Shown: positions 9,437 through 18,374 of the stretch, piece by piece
Position numbering within the stretch: the stretch's first letter is position 1
How the letters are laid out: every line of letters starts with the position of its first letter
NCBI RefSeq assembly: GCF_004217555.1
Contig: NZ_SHKW01000001.1
Span: 1,798,001 to 1,862,000 of the forward strand
Direction of reading: 5' to 3'
DNA from: Edaphobacter modestus
Lineage (GTDB): Bacteria; Acidobacteriota; Terriglobia; Terriglobales; Acidobacteriaceae
Length of the DNA: 64,000 bases
The notes under the pieces: generated by a model
Told to the model about the DNA's origin: nothing
The model's database searches: none
The model's input: only the letters and a program-made list of their open reading frames with translations
Made by a program: the position numbers and the translations under genes

Positions 9437-10231
9437 TTACAGGAATTCTGTGAGTTTTTGAAGCACGTCATCCGGTCGGGCTAAGGTCGGTGAGTTGTAT
9501 TTCCGTGGGCGATCGATCATGACAACTGGAATCCGGAGGGCTCTCGCAGCCTCGATTTTTGAATATGTTGCTGTGCCACCGCTATTTTTGGACACTATCA
9601 GGCTAATGAACTCATCGCGAAGTATCTGGAGTTCATCGTTGAGATGAAATGGGCCACGTTTCAGCATCAGTTTCGAGTTGGCCGGCAACTTTTCGTTCGG
9701 CTCATCGATGGCACGTACCAGAAACCATGCGTCTTCGCAGTTGGAAAATGCGCCAAGCTCCTGCCGTCCGATCGAGAGAAACACTCGGTTGCGTTTATGG
9801 TTCACCATTGACGCGGCGGCTTGTACTTCAGGTACAGCGCACCAGCAATCGTGCTCCTTTGGCTCCCACGGTGGGCGCTCCAATGCGATGAGCGGAACGC
9901 CTAAGGTTTTGCAGGCCAACTCGGCGTTGCCACTTATCTTCGAGGCGAAGGGATGAGTCGCATCGATGACCACCTCGATATTTTCATCGATCAAATAAGA
10001 GATCAATCCAGTAGCCCCACCGAATCCTCCAACTCGAACAATCCCCACGGGTAGTCTGGGCCGGCTCACTCGGCCGGCGAGGGATGAGATTACCGTCAAA
10101 TCAGCTCTGGCTGCCAATTGCGTGGCAAGCTCTGAGGCCTCGCTTGTCCCACCCAGAATCAGAACTCGTGGCGAGTGACTTCGAGTTGGATTTGTAACGG
10201 ATTGCATCTCGATAACCTTGTCTGCGTCCAT
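9437..10231 (-). CDS. cobK: Precorrin-6A reductase CobK
   Basis: CobK is the NADPH-dependent reductase that turns precorrin-6A into precorrin-6B. After about 20 residues the protein shows the family's nucleotide-binding start VLILGGTSEASELA, then VISSLAGR, DATHPFASKIS and, near the C-terminus, KNSGG with YSKIEAARALRIPVVMIDRP, all standard CobK/CbiJ motifs. I start it at ATG 10231 (AAGGA upstream, 4 bp after the cobM stop); the open frame extends further upstream but only inside cobM. The length of about 264 aa is normal. Confidence 0.95.
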   Translation of the reverse strand: MDADKVIEMQSVTNPTRSHSPRVLILGGTSEASELATQLAARADLTVISSLAGRVSRPRLPVGIVRVGGFGGATGLISYLIDENIEVVIDATHPFASKISGNAELACKTLGVPLIALERPPWEPKEHDCWCAVPEVQAAASMVNHKRNRVFLSIGRQELGAFSNCEDAWFLVRAIDEPNEKLPANSKLMLKRGPFHLNDELQILRDEFISLIVSKNSGGTATYSKIEAARALRIPVVMIDRPRKYNSPTLARPDDVLQKLTEFL

Positions 10232-10235
10232 AGAG

Positions 10236-10994
10236 CTATTCCTTGGAAGTATCCGTACGATCCCTCGCCGTCGAATAGAGGTAGCTCTCACCGAAGGGCG
10301 ACTGGCCGAGAGATCTACCAACCAGAATGAGGGCATTGCGATCTATACCCGATGCCTTGACCATCCCATGGATGGTCGACAGTGTGCCGCGCAGGATGCG
10401 TTCGTCGGGCCAACTGGCCCGGAAGACGACGATGACGGGACAGTCTTCGCCGTAGAGTGGTAACAACTGCGAGGACACCTGGTCGAGGTTCATGATGGAG
10501 AGATGAATGGCGAGCATCGCGCCGGTGCGGCCCAGCGTTGCGAGGTCTTCTCCGGCAGGCATCGGTGTGGATCTTGTCGAGGTGCGAGTGAGGATTAGTG
10601 TCTGAGCCACGTTCGGCAGCGTGAGTTCCTGGTTGAGAGCAGCGGCGGCGGCGGCGAATGCAGGAACACCCGGAGTGACATCGTAAGGAATACCAAGCAG
10701 CTTCAGGCGGCGAATCTGTTCTGCCATCGTGCTCCAGATGGAAAGATCACCGGAGTGGATGCGAGCGACATCAAGTCCTTTTGCGTATGCCTCGGCAATC
10801 TCCGTGATGATCTCATCAAGGTTCATCTCCGCCGTATCAACAATGCGGGCGCCGGGTGGTGCATGGGCAAGTATTTCCTTGGGCACGAGCGATCCGGCAT
10901 AGAGACAAACCGGTGAGTTGTGGATATGATCCCGGCCCCGCAGGGTAAGGAGGTCAGCGGCTCCTGGGCCTGCGCCGATGAAGTGGACGATCAT
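10236..10994 (-). CDS. cobM: Precorrin-4 C11-methyltransferase CobM
   Basis: CobM uses SAM to methylate C11 of precorrin-4. The 252-aa protein has the tetrapyrrole-methylase features in order: [58 protein letters not shown] and [12 protein letters not shown]. The last is typical for CobM/CbiF. Its ATG overlaps the TGA of cobE (ATGA), so translation is probably coupled. Confidence 0.95.
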   Translation of the reverse strand: MIVHFIGAGPGAADLLTLRGRDHIHNSPVCLYAGSLVPKEILAHAPPGARIVDTAEMNLDEIITEIAEAYAKGLDVARIHSGDLSIWSTMAEQIRRLKLLGIPYDVTPGVPAFAAAAAALNQELTLPNVAQTLILTRTSTRSTPMPAGEDLATLGRTGAMLAIHLSIMNLDQVSSQLLPLYGEDCPVIVVFRASWPDERILRGTLSTIHGMVKASGIDRNALILVGRSLGQSPFGESYLYSTARDRTDTSKE

Positions 10995-11386
10995 GGACGC
11001 ACCGTTATGGGAAGCGCCGCGACGGCACAGGTACAGAAGCGGCCTTTCGTTTGCGGTGCGATGAGACGCGCAGAGGGGCCAAGCGACACCAGCGCAGAAG
11101 CTTCCGCAACATTCGCGGTTCCTGTTTTCGAGAGAGCCAATGGCGAGTGTGCGGTGACTCCCGCGACGCTTGCAAGGATGCTGGCCGGGAAGAGCACGAG
11201 ACGAAGCCCCAGTTTCGAGGCTACAATCTCGCCTATCGAAGCGCGACGGTCGAGCGTCGCGATCATCGTGCCGGAAGGTATCTGATCGACGGATGCTTCG
11301 ATAAGTCGGATGACATCGTCGCTGCAGGCGCGAGAGGAGCAGCCGATTCCGATGGAGAAACGCTCGTGCTGGATCATATCGGTCAC
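10991..11386 (-). CDS. cobE: CobE / CbiG C-terminal-like protein
   Basis: A 131-aa protein matching the stand-alone CbiG C-terminal domain known as CobE in aerobic organisms: [20 protein letters not shown] at the start, then a [18 protein letters not shown] segment and a short stretch ending [23 protein letters not shown]. CobE is required for aerobic B12 synthesis but its exact role is uncertain; anaerobic CbiG opens a delta-lactone. GTG at 11386 overlaps the cobL stop (GTGA), and an ATG at 11377 is a possible alternative. The longer open frame upstream lies inside cobL and is rejected. Confidence 0.85.
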   Translation of the reverse strand: MTDMIQHERFSIGIGCSSRACSDDVIRLIEASVDQIPSGTMIATLDRRASIGEIVASKLGLRLVLFPASILASVAGVTAHSPLALSKTGTANVAEASALVSLGPSARLIAPQTKGRFCTCAVAALPITVRP

Positions 11387-12609
11387 GCTTTGGTCACCGT
11401 CCACTGAGTAATCGGCATCATCGGTCGCCATCCATACAAGCCGCCGATCAGATCGGCTCGGGAAACCGTCATGCGCATCAGATCGCCTCCATAAAGTGTA
11501 TGGCGCGTGATAAGGCTCGCTTCGCTCTGGAGCGTGACTGCGTTTGCAACCAGACGACCACCGGGGGAAAGCTTCGCCCAGCAAGCGTCGAACAGCTCAT
11601 CGCTGCCGACGCCTCCTCCGATGAAGATCGCATCCGGCGGGCGCAGGCTTGCAAAGGTGGCGGGTGCAGTCCCTTGGATGACCTTCAAGGTCGGCACACA
11701 GAGCCGCGCGGCATTCTCCCGGATTCGAACTGCCCGGTCCTCTCGTGCTTCGAAGGCGATGCAGGAGCACGATGGATGAACACGCATCCACTCGATACCG
11801 ATCGATCCGGTACCGGCTCCGACGTCCCAGAGGGTTTGGTTTGGTAGCGGGGCGAGCCGGGCGAGCGTCACCGCGCGAACCTCCCGCTTGGTCAACTGCC
11901 CATCTGTATCAAAGGTATCGTCCGGTAAACCCGGAGCGAGGGACAGCGGCCTGCCCGTCGTGTCGGGAGCGCAGAGTACTGCCATGAGATTCAGCATGCC
12001 GCACTCCTTGTTCAGCCAGCATGCCGCCAGTTCCCTGATGCTGCGCTCTGAGGAACCGCCCAGATTCTCGAAAACATCAATCTTGCTTGATCCATAACCA
12101 GATTCCGTCAGAAGCCGAGCGACGGTCGCCGGCGTGCTGCCGTCTTTGGAGAAGATTACAAGGCGTTGATCAGGATAGAGATGGCGAAGCAACTGCTCTA
12201 CCGGTCGGTTGACAAGCGTAATCAGGGTTGTCTCCGCCATCGGCCAACCAAGTCGCGCACAGGCGAGAGAGAAAGCGGAAACCTGCGGAATAACGCGAAA
12301 CTCGGTTGCGACAATGTCGCGGGTGAGAGGTACTCCCACACCATGGAGCATCGGATCGCCACTGGCGAGCACAGTCACTCTCTTCTTTCCGCGATACTCC
12401 GTGAGGATTTGCTGAACGGCTGGGGTCATCGGAGAAGGCCAAGGGATACGGGTTGCAGAAGAAACGGCAGTTGGTACGAGGGCAAGGTGGCGAGCTCCTC
12501 CGTAGACCAACTCAGCGGACTCGACCGCTCGTTTGGCCTCATCGTTCAGTCCGTCCCAGCCATCTTCGCCGATGCCTACGATCGACAACCAATGCTCAGC
12601 GGCAGTCAT
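11383..12609 (-). CDS. cobL: Precorrin-6Y C5,15-methyltransferase (decarboxylating) CobL
   Basis: CobL methylates C5 and C15 of precorrin-6B and decarboxylates the C12 acetate side chain, giving precorrin-8. The 408-aa product has both expected halves: a CbiE-like tetrapyrrole methylase (about 1-222; [36 protein letters not shown]) and a CbiT-like Rossmann methyltransferase (about 225-408; SAM motif [14 protein letters not shown] around 261-274, IFIGGG later). The ATG overlaps the TGA of the upstream cobIJ gene. Confidence 0.96.
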   Translation of the reverse strand: MTAAEHWLSIVGIGEDGWDGLNDEAKRAVESAELVYGGARHLALVPTAVSSATRIPWPSPMTPAVQQILTEYRGKKRVTVLASGDPMLHGVGVPLTRDIVATEFRVIPQVSAFSLACARLGWPMAETTLITLVNRPVEQLLRHLYPDQRLVIFSKDGSTPATVARLLTESGYGSSKIDVFENLGGSSERSIRELAACWLNKECGMLNLMAVLCAPDTTGRPLSLAPGLPDDTFDTDGQLTKREVRAVTLARLAPLPNQTLWDVGAGTGSIGIEWMRVHPSCSCIAFEAREDRAVRIRENAARLCVPTLKVIQGTAPATFASLRPPDAIFIGGGVGSDELFDACWAKLSPGGRLVANAVTLQSEASLITRHTLYGGDLMRMTVSRADLIGGLYGWRPMMPITQWTVTKA

Positions 12610-14132
12610 GCGCCATAACTCCTATTGCCATAGCTCCGGGGAGTGTAGATGAGCTTCCTGGCGTCCGACAATGCAATCGCCCGAGTTGTTGAGGAGCCTA
12701 TGAGGACGATGGTTTGCATATCGGCCAGCGAAGGATCGAAGTGCTCAAGATCGGTAATAATAGTTCGTTCGTCGGACCTGCCGATACTGCGTGCAAGGAC
12801 AACAGGCGTCTCAGGGTCTCGGTGTTTGGCGATGATCGTCCGCGCCTCGGCGAGCTGCCATAGCCGTTCCGATGAGATCGGGTTGTAGATTGCGATCGCG
12901 AAGTCGGCGGATGCCGCCGCTTCCAGTCGCTTCACCACGATCTTCCAGGGTTTGAGCCGGTCGGAAAGCGAGATGACGCAGAAGTCGTGCCCTAGAGGAG
13001 CTCCCACTCTCGAAGCAGCTGCCTGCATAGCCGACAATCCGGGAATGATGCGAATGTCCAGCGAGCGCCAGGCTGGCGGTCCCTGGTCCACACATTCCAG
13101 AACAGCCGACGCCATGGCGAAGATGCCCGGGTCTCCAGATGAGACGACGCAAACGCGACGGCCTAATTCAGCAAGCGAAAGAGCGTGTCGTGCGCGGTCC
13201 GCCTCAACCTTGTTGTCGGTGCCGAAGCGGCGCTGACCGGATCTCACGGGGATTCGATCGAGATAGGTGTGATAACCCACGAGGTCGGTCGCCTCGGTCA
13301 GCGCTTGCTGAGCTTCGGGCGTGATCCAACTAGCAGCGCCCGGGCCAAGACCGAGCACGGAGATCCAACCAGCACTCCGAATGGTTTCTTCCCGCTGGGA
13401 CTGACTTGCATCGGGAATCAGGATGAGCGAAAAGTAGGGGACATGGATCGGGTCGACTTCGCGGAGCGGGATGATGCGTTCGGCAGCCATCGTTGCTCGT
13501 TCGATGAAGAGTGCTTTGTCCGCGAGGCCGGCCGTATCGATGGCCCGCTTTACCTTTGCGAAGTTTCGGCCGAGCTTCATGATGGCAAACGCGCCCTGCT
13601 GGCTTAGCTTTGCGATCAATACGTCTTCCGAGAGAGTTCCGGGTAGCACCGTGAACTCGGCGTCCCTGCGGACCAGTGGAGTTCCAAGCTGTGCGGCTGC
13701 GCCCATGATTGAGGCGACTCCGGGAATTACCTGCGTGGAAAAGCGATGAGCGAGACGGTCATGAAGATACATATACGACCCGTAAAAGAAAGGGTCGCCT
13801 TCGCACAGGATGGCCACATCACGACCGTCTGCAAGGTGGTCCGCGATGCGTTCGGCCATCTCGTCATAGAACTGCGACAGCGCCACCTCGTATCCTCCGG
13901 GATGGTCAGTCTGCTCTGTCGTAACTGGGTACATCATCGGAAGCTCGATCTGGCCATGAATCAGTTCTGCGCAAACGATCGAACGAGCGTTGCTCTGTCC
14001 ATGTCTGGCACACGGATAGGCAACGACCTGCGCCTGCCTGAGCACACGCTGCGCTTTGACCGTAATCAGTTCCGGATCGCCGGGACCGACACCGACTCCG
14101 AAGAGACGTCCGCTTCGTGCGTCTACGCTCAT
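12606..14132 (-). CDS. cobIJ: CobI-CobJ fusion: precorrin-2 C20- and precorrin-3B C17-methyltransferase
   Basis: One 508-aa chain carries two tetrapyrrole methylases. Residues about 8-245 are CobI (GVGVGPGDPELITVKA, LCEGDPFFYGSYMYL, VIPGVASIMGAAAQLGTPL), which methylates C20 of precorrin-2. Residues about 255-500 are CobJ (VLGLGPGAASWITPEA, VVSSGDPGIFAMA, VIPGLSAMQAAASRVGAPLG, IYNPISSERLWQL), which methylates C17 and contracts the ring after CobG acts. Fusion of two steps separated by CobG may channel intermediates. Start ATG at 14132 overlaps the cobH stop; the C-terminal tail ([11 protein letters not shown]) is a short low-complexity repeat. Confidence 0.95.
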   Translation of the reverse strand: MSVDARSGRLFGVGVGPGDPELITVKAQRVLRQAQVVAYPCARHGQSNARSIVCAELIHGQIELPMMYPVTTEQTDHPGGYEVALSQFYDEMAERIADHLADGRDVAILCEGDPFFYGSYMYLHDRLAHRFSTQVIPGVASIMGAAAQLGTPLVRRDAEFTVLPGTLSEDVLIAKLSQQGAFAIMKLGRNFAKVKRAIDTAGLADKALFIERATMAAERIIPLREVDPIHVPYFSLILIPDASQSQREETIRSAGWISVLGLGPGAASWITPEAQQALTEATDLVGYHTYLDRIPVRSGQRRFGTDNKVEADRARHALSLAELGRRVCVVSSGDPGIFAMASAVLECVDQGPPAWRSLDIRIIPGLSAMQAAASRVGAPLGHDFCVISLSDRLKPWKIVVKRLEAAASADFAIAIYNPISSERLWQLAEARTIIAKHRDPETPVVLARSIGRSDERTIITDLEHFDPSLADMQTIVLIGSSTTRAIALSDARKLIYTPRSYGNRSYGA

Positions 14133-14752
14133 TCTTCCTCACTCGCGAGCGCGTTGACTGCTGCCGCGGCAATGGCGCTGCCGCCGCGGCGTCCTCGAAC
14201 TGTCAGGAAGGGTAATCCAAGCCGATTGGCGGCAAGTGCTGCCTTGGATTCGGCCGCGCCTACAAATCCAACAGGAATACCAATGATAAGTGCTGGTCGC
14301 GCCGCTCCATCCTCAAGCATGTCGAGTAGATGGAACAGCGCGGTGGGAGCGTTCCCGACAACAACAACCGAGCCAGCGAGTCTATCCCGCCATAACCCGA
14401 CCGCGGCGGCACTGCGAGTCGTGCGGAGCTTCGCCGCGAGTTCCGGGGTTCGTGCATCGCTCAATGTGCAGATGACCTCGTTATTCTGTGGGAGCCTGGA
14501 ACGCGTGATTCCATTCGCCACCATCGTCGCATCGCAAAACAATGGTGCACCCGCGAGCAGCGCATTGACGCCCGCCGAGGCGGCATCCGGCGACGCCTGG
14601 ACATCCTGCGGCAGGTCCGTCATGCCGCACGCATGGATCATGCGGACGACGACGCGAGCAAGGTCGGTCTGAAAAGCAGATAGATCAGCCTCTCTTCTGA
14701 TGATGGAAAAAGACTCGCGATAGATGGCCGCGCCATCCTTGACGTAGTTCAT
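14129..14752 (-). CDS. cobH: Precorrin-8X methylmutase CobH
   Basis: CobH moves the C11 methyl group to C12 and forms hydrogenobyrinic acid. The 207-aa product shows FQTDLARVVVRMIHACGM, which contains the catalytic His of the family, then APLFCDATMVANGI and VVVGNAPTALFHLLDMLE and PALIIGIPVGFVGAAESKAAL, the usual CobH/CbiC order. It overlaps cobG by four bases (ATGA). Confidence 0.96.
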   Translation of the reverse strand: MNYVKDGAAIYRESFSIIRREADLSAFQTDLARVVVRMIHACGMTDLPQDVQASPDAASAGVNALLAGAPLFCDATMVANGITRSRLPQNNEVICTLSDARTPELAAKLRTTRSAAAVGLWRDRLAGSVVVVGNAPTALFHLLDMLEDGAARPALIIGIPVGFVGAAESKAALAANRLGLPFLTVRGRRGGSAIAAAAVNALASEEE

Positions 14753-16035
14753 CGGGCAGCGACCTCGGACAGCAAATTTTCATGCAGCGCGGCGACCACA
14801 TCGAGTGCGAATTCACGCGAACAGTCGGACGCCACACGACGTCCCTCGATATTGAGGGTGTAGCCCAACGGGCCGGCGACAAGTTCGGCGGTCGCGCCGT
14901 GCCGTCGGGCGCATTGTTTCTCGCATCCGGAAAGGTTCACCGTCCATCCGGAAGGCGCAGCGTGGCCTAAAAGACGCCGCGCGAGCGACGCTGCGTCGCC
15001 GCGCACATCGGCTAGCGACGCCTCGCACCCATTGTTGCCGGCGCAAGCCGCAATTCCTTGAAAACCGTCTCGTCCTTCACAGGACAATCCTATGGTGTGG
15101 AGGTGATCAACGATCTTGTTCACCGCACTCTTCGGGATAGAACCCAGGACGATACCACGCCATGGAGCAAGCCGAAGATCGCCTTCCCACTCGTTCGCCG
15201 CGTCAGCGAGATAGCGCGCCTGTCCCGGTGTGAGCCTACCGAGTGGAACAGATGGGACGATGCTCCTTCTGTCGCCACCTTGAGCCGTTGGATAGATACC
15301 AATGAGGGCCTCATTGACTATGGGTGAGGGAGGCTCAACGGGGGACGCCATCAACAAGTGTGAGAGAGCTCCGGTAATATGTTCCAGTGTTCCTGAGATT
15401 GTTGCTATAGCTTTCGCCCGAACTGGTGCGCCGGACTCAAGCGCGAGTTCAATACACATCTTTGCTGCTGCCAAGATACATTCGACGGCGTTGGCGCGTT
15501 TCACCACAAATCCCGAAGAGGTTCCGCCGATAGAGAGGTAGAAATGAGGTGAATCGTCGAAGCTCGCTGCCTCAAGAGAGATATCGTCGAGATCGCGGCG
15601 GAACCGTCTCGGTCCGCCGTGGATTGCGAAGCTGAATTTGGGGTGGAGATTTGCAAAGGCCGGTTCCGCACGCAACTGTCGATCCAGTTCATGAACCAGT
15701 GGTCGCGGATCAAAAAGTTCCTCGGTGTCGAGCCCCGCAATGGGGCTAGTGACAATATTGCGTACACGATCATGCTGCGGCGAGGGCAGGAGACCTGCCA
15801 AAGAAATGCTTTCTATGACCTGGTCAAGGTCTTGATTCCGAATCGCTCGCAACTGAAGGTTCGCCCGCGAGGTGATTTCGATGGTTTCGCCAGCAAAGCT
15901 ATGCGACAAATCGGCGACAGCCCTGAGTTGATTTGGCTCAATCAACCCTCCCGGCACCCTGATGCGAATCAGTAGACCGTCTTTCGCCTGGACCGCATGA
16001 AAGACACCTGGACAGAAGTGCTCCCCAACTCTCAT
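14749..16035 (-). CDS. cobG: Precorrin-3B synthase CobG
   Basis: CobG is the oxygen-dependent monooxygenase that makes precorrin-3B, the step that defines the aerobic route. The 428-aa protein looks like a nitrite/sulfite-reductase-type ferredoxin-fold enzyme: an N-terminal RIRVPGGLIEPNQLRAVADL segment, ITSRANLQLRAI, and the Fe4S4-ligand motifs CAGNNGC and GCEKQC in the last quarter. As first gene after the riboswitch (start at 16035) it opens the ring-building operon. The Shine-Dalgarno sequence is weak. Confidence 0.94.
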   Translation of the reverse strand: MRVGEHFCPGVFHAVQAKDGLLIRIRVPGGLIEPNQLRAVADLSHSFAGETIEITSRANLQLRAIRNQDLDQVIESISLAGLLPSPQHDRVRNIVTSPIAGLDTEELFDPRPLVHELDRQLRAEPAFANLHPKFSFAIHGGPRRFRRDLDDISLEAASFDDSPHFYLSIGGTSSGFVVKRANAVECILAAAKMCIELALESGAPVRAKAIATISGTLEHITGALSHLLMASPVEPPSPIVNEALIGIYPTAQGGDRRSIVPSVPLGRLTPGQARYLADAANEWEGDLRLAPWRGIVLGSIPKSAVNKIVDHLHTIGLSCEGRDGFQGIAACAGNNGCEASLADVRGDAASLARRLLGHAAPSGWTVNLSGCEKQCARRHGATAELVAGPLGYTLNIEGRRVASDCSREFALDVVAALHENLLSEVAAR

Positions 16036-16185
16036 GGAGCGCCTGCTTTCTGAGCGATAGCGGGGAAGATCGACCTCGGCCTGAACACGTGCACCTCACT
16101 GAAGCGGGGAAGGAGGTACAAGGCTCAAAAGACCTATGAGCGATTGCTTTCCGTTTCCACGCGGACAAGAATCAAAACTCTATCT

Positions 16186-16370
16186 GAGGTAGGTCTCCTG
16201 ATTGACAGGCTGAGCACACTTTCATGCTGCTCTGGAATCTTCGCCTTCCCCGGAATAACCGAGTGGCTTACGAAGAATCCGTCTCCTGAACACAGTGGCG
16301 GGACCATGCCGGACTCACACCGGCTTCCCTGTTACGCCCTTGCGGGCACCCCAGAATCTTTACCTAATCT
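16186..16370 (-). promoter_or_regulatory. Cobalamin riboswitch of the cobG-cobF operon
   Basis: On the minus strand: GGGGTGCCCGCAAGGGCG, GGGAAGCCGGTGTGAGTCCGGC, the core GGTCCCGCCACTGTGTTC, and the B12 box CAATCAGGAGACCTACCT at about 16189-16206. It lies 150 bp upstream of cobG. The sequence is close to the riboswitch before the TonB-dependent receptor, suggesting duplication of one regulatory unit. Confidence 0.94.
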
Positions 16371-16392
16371 ACCAGACTAATATCGTCTGGCT

Positions 16393-16986
16393 TTAATTTT
16401 CATACCCCGAAAACGAGCAACCGCTGCTTCGCAGGCTCCAAAATCCGCCGTTCCATCGAAGGTCCGTGATCGACACAGGTGGGATATCGATACGCCAGAA
16501 CGATTGTGCGGGAGCCTGCAACGTGAGAACTACAGCGGCGCGAATCACTGCGGGATGCGTGACAACGAGGGTGTGACCGGAGCCGTGCTGCCCAGCCAGC
16601 CAGCGCTTGATGCGGGCGAGGAAGTTTGCAATAGACTCGCCGCCATGCGGTGCGGCATCAATATCGGTGAGCCATCGACGGACGCCGTCCGGGTCCGTGG
16701 ACTGAACTTCGTCCAAAGACTTACCTCGCCATGAGCAGTAGTTCAAATCCTTCAGTTCCGCGGAGAGGATCGGGTCGAACCCCAAGGTGTTAGCCGTCTG
16801 TCTTGTTCTCTGCTCGGGCCCAGCATAGACCTGACGAACTCGCGGCGGAACCCAGCCAATCGACCTAAGTTTTTCAACTTCGCGTGGCTCAATAGGTTCA
16901 TCGAGAGGAAAAGCTGATCGCCGCACAGCCGCGGTCGGCGCGTGACTGATAAACGTGATCCGTCCTGGCAGATCGGATTCTTTCAA
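16393..16986 (-). CDS. Histidine-phosphatase-fold protein with degenerate RHG motif
   Basis: A 197-aa member of the phosphoglycerate-mutase/histidine phosphatase fold. The first active-site motif, normally RHG.T, reads SHAPT here, so the phosphate-binding Arg is replaced by Ser while the nucleophile His stays. The other marks are present: QRTRQTAN (second Arg), the acidic-loop region LKDLNYCSWRGKSLDEV, and the second His in VVTHPAVIRA. Start is TTG at 16986 with GAGGTG five bases upstream; no ATG is available. It sits between the ring-synthesis riboswitch and the divergent cobalt-uptake genes, so a B12-linked role is likely; a separate, canonical alpha-ribazole phosphatase is encoded further right. 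Enzymatic activity may be changed or lost. Confidence 0.75.
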   Translation of the reverse strand: MKESDLPGRITFISHAPTAAVRRSAFPLDEPIEPREVEKLRSIGWVPPRVRQVYAGPEQRTRQTANTLGFDPILSAELKDLNYCSWRGKSLDEVQSTDPDGVRRWLTDIDAAPHGGESIANFLARIKRWLAGQHGSGHTLVVTHPAVIRAAVVLTLQAPAQSFWRIDIPPVSITDLRWNGGFWSLRSSGCSFSGYEN

Positions 16987-17029
16987 GGTGTCACCTCAGG
17001 AAAGCCTACCATCGACCGATGTAGCGGTC

Positions 17030-17058
17030 TTGACACACATCGGGTGGTTCACTACGCT
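17030..17058 (+). promoter_or_regulatory. Candidate sigma-70-type promoter for cbtBA
   Basis: TTGACA at 17030-17035 and TACGCT at 17053-17058 are separated by 17 bp, 34 bp before the cbtB ATG. A Shine-Dalgarno TTAGGAG follows at about 17076-17082. No B12 riboswitch precedes cbtB. Confidence 0.45.
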
Positions 17059-17091
17059 CTGAGTCAAGCAATACCTTAGGAGACACCCTTA

Positions 17092-17310
17092 ATGACTCAG
17101 CCTCTCGCTGGCTCGATCCCCCAGTCCGTATCTATACCGGTTATTCCACTGCGCGAGTTCTTGCCTTGGGCTTTATTCGGCGGTTTGCTGATGCTGCTTC
17201 TGATCTATTTCGTTGGTGCAGAACAGGGAGCCACATCCCTTATTCATGGCCGAATAGTCCACGAGTTTGTCCACGACGGACGGCATCTTCTCGGCTTTCC
17301 TTGCCACTAG
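17092..17310 (+). CDS. cbtB: CbtB, small subunit of predicted cobalt transporter
   Basis: A 72-aa protein with one transmembrane helix (FLPWALFGGLLMLLLIYFVGA) followed by a His-rich tail (GRIVHEFVHDGRHLLGFPCH) that can bind metal; this is the CbtB signature. CbtAB is a predicted cobalt importer known from B12-regulated loci. A good Shine-Dalgarno sequence precedes the ATG. cbtA follows 10 bp downstream, and the whole pair lies between the two cobalamin operons. Confidence 0.92.
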   Translation: MTQPLAGSIPQSVSIPVIPLREFLPWALFGGLLMLLLIYFVGAEQGATSLIHGRIVHEFVHDGRHLLGFPCH

Positions 17311-17320
17311 CCAAGCACTT

Positions 17321-18043
17321 ATGACTCGTACCCTGCTTGTTCGCGGTATGTTGGTCGGCCTCGTGGCCGGCCTTTTTGTCTTTGCCTTCGCTCGGTGGAC
17401 CGGGGAGCCGCAAGTCGATAGGGCAATCGCTTTTGAAACCAGCATGGATCACGCGAAGGGTGAAAGCCCCGAGCCTGAGATGGTCAGTCGCAGGATTCAG
17501 CGAGGCATTGGACTCCTAACAGGCTCGGTAGTTTACAGTTCTGCTCTAGGGGGCATCTTCGGGCTGGTCTTCGCCTTCTCCCAGGGCCGCTTCGGTTTCT
17601 GCAGTCCGCGCGCTTTGGCGTTACGGATCGCGGGACTGGGATTTGTCTCCGTAGCATTAATCCCTTCTCTCAAATATCCAGCGAGTCCACCTTCTGTCGG
17701 CAGTCCGGAGACAATAGGAATACGTACCGCAGCATATTTTCTCGCGATCGCACTATCCCTGGCGGCCATGATTTTTTCTCTGCAACTGGCCCGTCGGCTG
17801 ACTCGGCGATTTGGAGTCTGGAATGGCTCCTTGCTGGCAGTGTTCCTGTTCTTCTTACTAACGATTGTGTTCTCGAGATTTCTTCCAGCTATCGATGAAG
17901 TACCGCCGACCTTTCCTGCGAGTCTGCTCTGGAAATTCCGGATTGCATCCTGGGAGATGCAGCTGCTGCTTTGGAGCACGCTTGGGGTCCTGTTCGGTTG
18001 GTTGACCGAGCGCGACCGGAACGCGCATTCGCCGGTCCGTTAG
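17321..18043 (+). CDS. cbtA: CbtA, integral membrane subunit of predicted cobalt transporter
   Basis: A 240-aa membrane protein with about five hydrophobic segments. The N-terminus LLVRGMLVGLVAGLFVFAFARWTGEPQVD is the CbtA hallmark (shown in two parts: helix, then the GEPQVD segment); GLLTGSVVYSSALGGIFGLVF and LFGWLTER are also typical. It should supply cobalt for CobN. ATG at 17321 is chosen because it starts at the conserved MTRTLLVRG; the upstream extension overlaps cbtB. Confidence 0.9.
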   Translation: MTRTLLVRGMLVGLVAGLFVFAFARWTGEPQVDRAIAFETSMDHAKGESPEPEMVSRRIQRGIGLLTGSVVYSSALGGIFGLVFAFSQGRFGFCSPRALALRIAGLGFVSVALIPSLKYPASPPSVGSPETIGIRTAAYFLAIALSLAAMIFSLQLARRLTRRFGVWNGSLLAVFLFFLLTIVFSRFLPAIDEVPPTFPASLLWKFRIASWEMQLLLWSTLGVLFGWLTERDRNAHSPVR

Positions 18044-18089
18044 AGCAACCTGCTCCCAAGTAACCCGACGGCGTGGTACAACTGTTTCA

Positions 18090-18265
18090 GACCCAAGGTG
18101 CCCACAAGGGCTGAAAAGGGAAGTCCGGTGCAATCCCGGTGCGGTCCCGCCACTGTAAACGAAGATGAGTCGCCAAACATCCACTCGGCCGTCAGGCCGG
18201 GGAAGGAGGAGGCTCGGCAAAGGCAACAAGTTGCCACTTCGAAGCCAGGAGACCTGCCCGGGGTA
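18090..18265 (+). promoter_or_regulatory. Cobalamin riboswitch of the cobN operon
   Basis: Plus strand: AAGGTGCCCACAAGGGC (about 18095-18111), AAGGGAAGTCCGGTGCAATC, the core GGTCCCGCCACTGTAA, a GTCAGGCCGGGG arm and the B12 box GAAGCCAGGAGACCTGCC at 18241-18258. It lies about 110 bp before cobN, with a short leader reading frame between. It should repress the 14-gene late operon when adenosylcobalamin is plentiful. Confidence 0.95.
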
Positions 18266-18295
18266 CATAGCAATTTTCTGCGGAGAACAGAAACC

Positions 18296-18373
18296 ATGCG
18301 CCTGACCCCGGCACCATCAACCCGTCCTATTACCGTCAATAGTTCCGACTACGCGACAGAGAATGAGGTGTAG
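18296..18373 (+). CDS. Possible 25-aa leader peptide between riboswitch and cobN
   Basis: ATG at 18296 is preceded by GCGGAGAAC about ten bases upstream; the frame encodes MRLTPAPSTRPITVNSSDY and six more residues, then stops with TAG at 18371-18373, one base before the cobN GTG. Its last codons contain GAGGTG, the probable Shine-Dalgarno sequence of cobN. Translation of the leader could therefore gate cobN initiation. I know no family for the peptide. Confidence 0.4.
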   Translation: MRLTPAPSTRPITVNSSDYATENEV

Positions 18374-18374
18374 C

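Noticed and set aside
17267..17320. Upstream start for cbtA
   Set aside because: It overlaps the end of cbtB and lacks the conserved N-terminal helix; ATG at 17321 begins the family sequence.
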